Source: Membranipora membranacea (Eukaryota > Bryozoa > Gymnolaemata > Cheilostomatida > Membraniporidae). Taken from it: DNA of 64,000 nucleotides. Both the position numbers and the translations under genes were made by a program. Location of the stretch: contig OU612072.1 in the NCBI GenBank assembly GCA_914767715.1, positions 5,082,001-5,146,000 on the forward strand. The letters run 5' to 3'. Numbering within the stretch: the first letter of the stretch is position 1; the number at the start of each line of letters is the position of its first letter. Positions 59,404 to 64,000 of the stretch are shown here, piece by piece. Under the pieces are notes generated by a model. The model had not been told where the DNA came from and did no database searches. It saw only the letters and a list, made by a program, of their open reading frames with translations.

Positions 59404-59411
59404 TTCTAGAG

Positions 59412-61579
59412 AATAGTATGGAAATATTTGATACAAGTAACTAGCTCTCAGTTTGTGGACCCTAACAAACCCCAGATATCATCGCAATTGAACGAAGAAA
59501 CTTTATGACTTGCAACTGAGCTAGAATGTTGTCAAGATTTAAAATATGATATAATCAGTTTATTACAATGATGTAGTGTACAAAAAGAAGCTCCTATGTG
59601 TTATTTTTAATATTCAATAATGTATTTCATAATATACATCGACGAAAGAATAAATCTACCTGGAGAATTTGCCAGTTGTCAATATTTGAAGGGGGAGCTT
59701 CTAACCTACTGATGCTTGCTACCATACACTCAGAAAATTAGAATCAATAAAAAGAATAAAGTTACACAAAGTGCCTTTAGTTGAGATGGAATCATGCAAA
59801 TAAATTAATGCAGTGTTCATTCTTTACAAGACCTGACACTCTCTTCTCGTAGTGTCGCACTGAAATCCCTTTCTAGTAGTGACAGACCAGATACTCTCCT
59901 TCATTCAAGAATTGCGATATACATTTATGGGAAATAACAATGTTATGTCACGGTTCAATTCATGTGTTATGTATCTCATTATTTGTACTTACCGAGACGT
60001 ATATATCTTATTACTGAACACTCTACTGATCACCAAGTACAAGATATGATGAGAACATGCATTTGCCAAACAACAGGCAGTCAACAAGACAGGTGATGTG
60101 GTACCATTGCATGATTTTATTTTGAATCAGAGCAAGAGGCATTTTGTAAAAATAGCTGATGATCAAACACATGCTCTCTTTAATCGTATTTTCAGGAACG
60201 AATGTAGAACATCTTCTTGCTGCAAAATTTTCTTTAGACCTAAACTAAGTAGGTCCCAAAAACATGCCAAATCCTTTTTCTCTTTTTTTATGACTCATTT
60301 TAATAATCTTCGCTCTTAGTCATTTTTATCCCAACACTGTAAGCATTCAATTTTATCAATACCATGGTATCGGATGCATAAATAAACTAAACTAAAACTA
60401 ATATTACTTGTACTTATTGGTACAGAGCTTAACTCAACCCATACAATCATCCTCTTTATGGACTGGATCTACCTAAAATGAAACCACATGTTAAAAAGAA
60501 AATAATTCTTATTTATAGGAGTACGTACTTCTTTACTGCTATTGGGCCTCAGTCAAAAGACAAATATAATAGTAGAATATTTATGCTCTTCATAATTTTG
60601 CGTCTTTAACATTTATAAGAACACTGGCAGCGTAGAAATACTTTTTACTATGACAACCATGATGGTCTTTGGCATGTGTTGCGATCAACTCACAGAATTT
60701 ATGGTAGATTTCCTACTCCCTCTATGATGTGTCCTTGTTTGTCGAGTGTCACTGATAAAATGCAGTTCTGTTGCAGTCATCACCGGACAGGAGAACAGAT
60801 GTTCACTGGTCCATTTAAAACTTCTTTAGGTTTTCTGATAAAGAGGAGTTAAATCAATCAAATTCAATATTATTGTTGTACTGATAGCACTCAACACTTT
60901 AACGGATAAATTGCAGCCAACGAAATAAAATCAAAACAATAAATAAACATCATTAGCAAAACTGCAGACACACAAGATATTTCAGCTTGGCTTCCAAATT
61001 ATCGCAGTGAACAGCCATTTTGTGTATTTATGTTGAGCCAAATTTTATAATTCTTCACCCATCTGATGCCAGTATGAACTGAATACAAGCACAACTGGCA
61101 CAGTGCCAGTCTGTTATAATGTCTCACCTCGGTATACTAGTAGTTGGAATGTAATACGGTGTGTAAGACAGCTTCACAATCCCCTTTGTGATAGACTAGT
61201 ACTAGTAGGAAGCTTATACCAGTGCAAAATCTCAAACTGCTTTTAGCACGGCATACCTAAGGTCTCAAAATAAACACAATAAAATCAGATGCATTAGATC
61301 TTTTAGCTCAGCTTTTGAATGATCAACTGGAATGGCTCTATCAAATTATCAATGTAAATTTAGAATTATTAACTGTACTTTGAAAAAAAATAAAAATAAA
61401 TTGTATTCACATGACAGAAAATGTTGTGTCAGGCGCTGGAATCATTAATATTTGTAAGTCTCAATTCGCGCAATCGCTTGGAATTTAAAGAAATTATGTT
61501 TAAACATGGCATCATAAGATTCAACTAAGAATGGTTTTACCTAAGTATACACAGATTTCTCGGTCTAGCCATCCATTAG
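59412..61579. other. intergenic DNA apart from the LINE 3' end
   Basis: No other coding or repeat feature is convincing here. Confidence 0.45.
60098..60410 (+). mobile_element. probable LINE 3' end
   Basis: An open frame with ALFNRIFRNECRTSS and FRPKLSRSQKHAKSF...HFNNL looks like the basic C-terminus of a LINE protein. It is followed by a short 3' region ending in AATAAACTAAACTAAAACTAA, a TAAAC-type simple tail. The call rests on general resemblance. Confidence 0.4.
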
Positions 61580-63887
61580 CTACTTCTCTGTTAAGCTCAT
61601 ACAGTGTAATACCAATTGACAGTCATCCATGCTATGCGAAGCCAAAGGTATTATTTATCAGGCTGTCAGTAGAAGTACAATGTATCTATAATCTAAAATA
61701 AGTAAAATAAGCAGAACTAACAATGCGAACTACAAATAGTGGTGAGTGCTAGTTTACAGGTTAAAAGCGCAGTCCAAGGCAGGTGCCCCTAAAACTAGTG
61801 AACTTCAAGTCCTTAGGGGTCTAAGAAAGAGCTCCAATTAATCATAATGATAATCAGTTACAATGCTTTCTCACTGGATATTTTCCTATTTTAAAAACAT
61901 GGATGTCTTACCTGCACTGAAGAATAAAGGTGAGATGGAATTGCTCTGTCTTCATGATGTCGCCAAGAATGATATGTGACTATAGATACAGACTACTTAA
62001 ATACTAAACACTTCATATTCAGTATTCTCACCTGTATATCAGAATCAGTGTCCTGACCATCAATCGGCTGGTATTCTCAACAAAGAACAGCAGGGCATTA
62101 ATCAGGTCTGAGCTAGCAGCAGTAGTAGATACAGGATACAGTGGAAACCATGGTTCCTATTTGCTTGTGATGTCTATGGCGTCTGTGGCGTTCTCTTAAC
62201 TCTGTAACAATATTACCCATATCATCAAGATTCAATTTATTACAGTTTTAGCGAATTTGTTTGATAAATTTATTTCAAACAATTACAAGTTCATAAATAT
62301 GATTTCCAACAAGTAGGAGTAGAAAGAGTTTATAACATATCAGTACCAGATTCAATGTTCCAATTTATCAGAGCAAAAGTTTACCTTGGCTATGACAATA
62401 ATTACAGGCAGGAGATAAACTGCCGTAGTTGTATTTTAGGACAGCTGCATGGCATCTGTGGGACCATGCCCCCTTCTGGCCGCGGCGGACAGCTATATTA
62501 CCATCCAAGTTGCTCCTTATCCTCATAAACTTCTCGGCCAAATTTGACGTCTTCCCGGTTAGGAGGCTCTTTGGTTTTTGTGCAAACCTTTCAAGTGCAA
62601 CCTATATGCGATAAAAGATAAATTGTGATAGGTTGTTTCAGGATCTGAAAAATTTTATTGAAAAATCACTGTAAATTGCTTTACTGGTCTTATCATCATC
62701 ACCGTAATAATTATCTCATCAAAATTTAAACCTCCAAATTTATGTATGAAGCAGGAGTTTGAATCTGTGTGTGACATTGCTGAGCGACATGATGAATGTG
62801 AATATAGAAATATTTACCTTGAAAAGTATAAGGGAGTATCCCAACATCATCACTAGGGGTGGAACGACCTCTTGAGGTTGGAGTTGAATTTCGGATATTT
62901 GACCTCGGATTCAACCACAAACCGGATCGGATATGTGTTATGTCTGATCCGAGAGGATACGTTTTTAATCAACACTTACTTAGCATCATTTATCTCACGA
63001 AAAACGACAAGGAAGGAAGTATGATAGTCATTAATTTGTAGTTCAGATTAGATAATTGAGTTTGGCTGAAAGCACTCATTGGTGATTAGTAGGCATTCAA
63101 TACCTATCTCACTTTCATAGCAATCTATATTGTTGCTGGTTAAATTTGATAGATGTGTTTTTTTCTGCTGAAAAAGAGAGAAGCATCTTTACTCAGATCG
63201 TTGTGAAGACACAATGCTTGTCCAATGATATTCCTTGTAACAAACTGTCTAGTTTAATGTACAAGGTTATCCTCTTCTTCAAAGTAGGAGGACAATTCCT
63301 ATCCTAATCACAGTAGAGAGTTTGGGACATAGGTGCAGGGAGTTTATTCAAACTCAGTGATTATCAATATCGGGGTTTGAGTGATTCTGGCAAATTGAGG
63401 GTCTATGCACAAATGCTAGTAGTCAAGAGATCTCTGTACTCATTAAATGATCTTTTCAAATAATCTGTGTGTGTGATCCATGCGCCGTGGCTGTTTGAGT
63501 GATAAGTTGCTCCTTGTAAAGTATTATATCCAATCAGATATATGCACAATTAAATTAGGGTAATGGTTCAGGGAAAAGATTGTTTACGGTGTTTATCCAT
63601 GTATTCAATGACCTTAAATGTATGTTATGGTGCAAAAGTACAGCTGCTGGGACTGGTAAATTTAGCGTTTGTACGCGTTATCCGGGTCCGGATCCGATCC
63701 GAGGTTGAATTTATGGAACGATCCGATATCCGATCCGAGGTTGCCTAACCCTGATCCGTTCAACCCCTAATCATCACCATTGTCACAGGACAGAAATCTT
63801 TCGAACATTGTTCGTGATGGCCTAGGACGTGCTGAATGCTGTTTTTTATGTCATGCTTTATCACCTGTATTGTCGAATCACTCATGC
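61580..63887 (-). pseudogene. 3' exons of a transposon-like (YqaJ-associated type) gene, interrupted by a hAT element
   Basis: On the minus strand, 63887-63778 continues at 62853-62818 once the hAT element and one target copy are removed (146 bases, exact phase). It then joins 62601-62385, 62075-62032, 61979-61912 and 61631-61580, all with GT-AG sites and matching phases, ending at TAG. Landmarks are KHDIKNSIQHVLGHHEQCSKDFC, then TSNLAEKFMRIRSNLDG and GQKGAWSHRCHAAVL. In families I recall from many invertebrates, a DI-x-N-x2-HVFG-x-H-x2-C block and a SN-AE-FM ... G+NR-x2-GSF-x2-RC block stand before a YqaJ exonuclease-like domain. The 5' part lies off the right edge. An alternative last exon (62201-62113) also fits the phase. 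The hAT insertion breaks the exon. Confidence 0.55.
62854..63769. mobile_element. hAT-type non-autonomous element (916 bp) inside a coding exon
   Basis: The ends are TAGGGGTGGAACG and, on the other strand, TAGGGGTTGAACG. ATCATCAC is duplicated exactly at 62846-62853 and 63770-63777. Subterminal GATCCGAGGTTGAA-type words occur near both ends in inverted orientation. No transposase is encoded. Removal restores the reading frame of the host exon. Confidence 0.92.
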
Positions 63888-64000
63888 CTGGGAATGAAAT
63901 AAATCACATGGCTTTTAGTTGTCATTGCAAACAACAAAACAGCCTCAGGTGCGATGACAAGGATGATTTGTAAGGTATTTAGTCTACCAAAATATTGAAA

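Noticed and set aside
62032-62156. Alternative exon reading EPWFPLYPVS...LMVRTLILIYR
   Set aside because: Protein-like in appearance, but its phase leads to a stop in the next exon; the smaller exon 62032-62075 fits both neighbours.

Overview
This is a 64 kb piece of an animal nuclear genome, most likely a marine invertebrate. The evidence is split genes with GT-AG introns, an i-type lysozyme-like gene, animal-specific genes (CHP1, CCDC91, a caspase with ankyrin and death-type regions), non-LTR retrotransposons, hAT-type elements and AT-rich intergenic DNA. The phylum cannot be fixed from the sequence alone. No bacterial-style operons, CRISPR arrays or intact tRNA/rRNA genes were found.

Layout. 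1-750: 5' end of an i-type lysozyme-like secreted protein (minus strand, runs off the left edge). 4334-9305: complete seven-exon CHP1 (minus). 14480-16470: a block of diverged tandem repeats with a recurring stem-loop. 16978-20080: two nested non-LTR retrotransposons (minus). 21046-28003: complete eleven-exon CCDC91/GGA-binding-partner gene (plus) with a long foldback element in intron 2. 31214-31610: a PAN/apple-like exon (minus). 32160-33245: a mosaic of minisatellites sharing a core. 34937-50573: a large plus-strand gene for an ankyrin - death-like - caspase protein. It is damaged by an in-frame stop, a one-base frameshift and an 8.5 kb insertion (36713-45259) that has inverted terminal repeats and carries its own three-exon gene for an unknown 178-residue protein. 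53910-57450: LINE and SINE debris. 58557-59403 and 62854-63769: two hAT-type non-autonomous elements, each with perfect 8-bp target duplications. 61580-63887: 3' exons of a minus-strand gene resembling the transposon-like proteins often linked to YqaJ domains, interrupted by the second hAT element.

Three insertions (LINE in LINE, the 8.5 kb element in the ankyrin-caspase gene, hAT in the YqaJ-type gene) can each be removed on paper so that the host reading frame becomes continuous. This supports the gene models and the element boundaries together.

The most interesting locus is the ankyrin-death-caspase gene. It has at least eleven copies of an unusual 75-residue double-ankyrin unit, followed by a death-like helix region, an unrecognised linker, and a caspase domain that keeps the catalytic His and Cys. 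Splice sites and phases agree through all of its caspase exons. Exon models were built by hand from GT/AG sites, reading phase and protein similarity; no search or transcript data were available.
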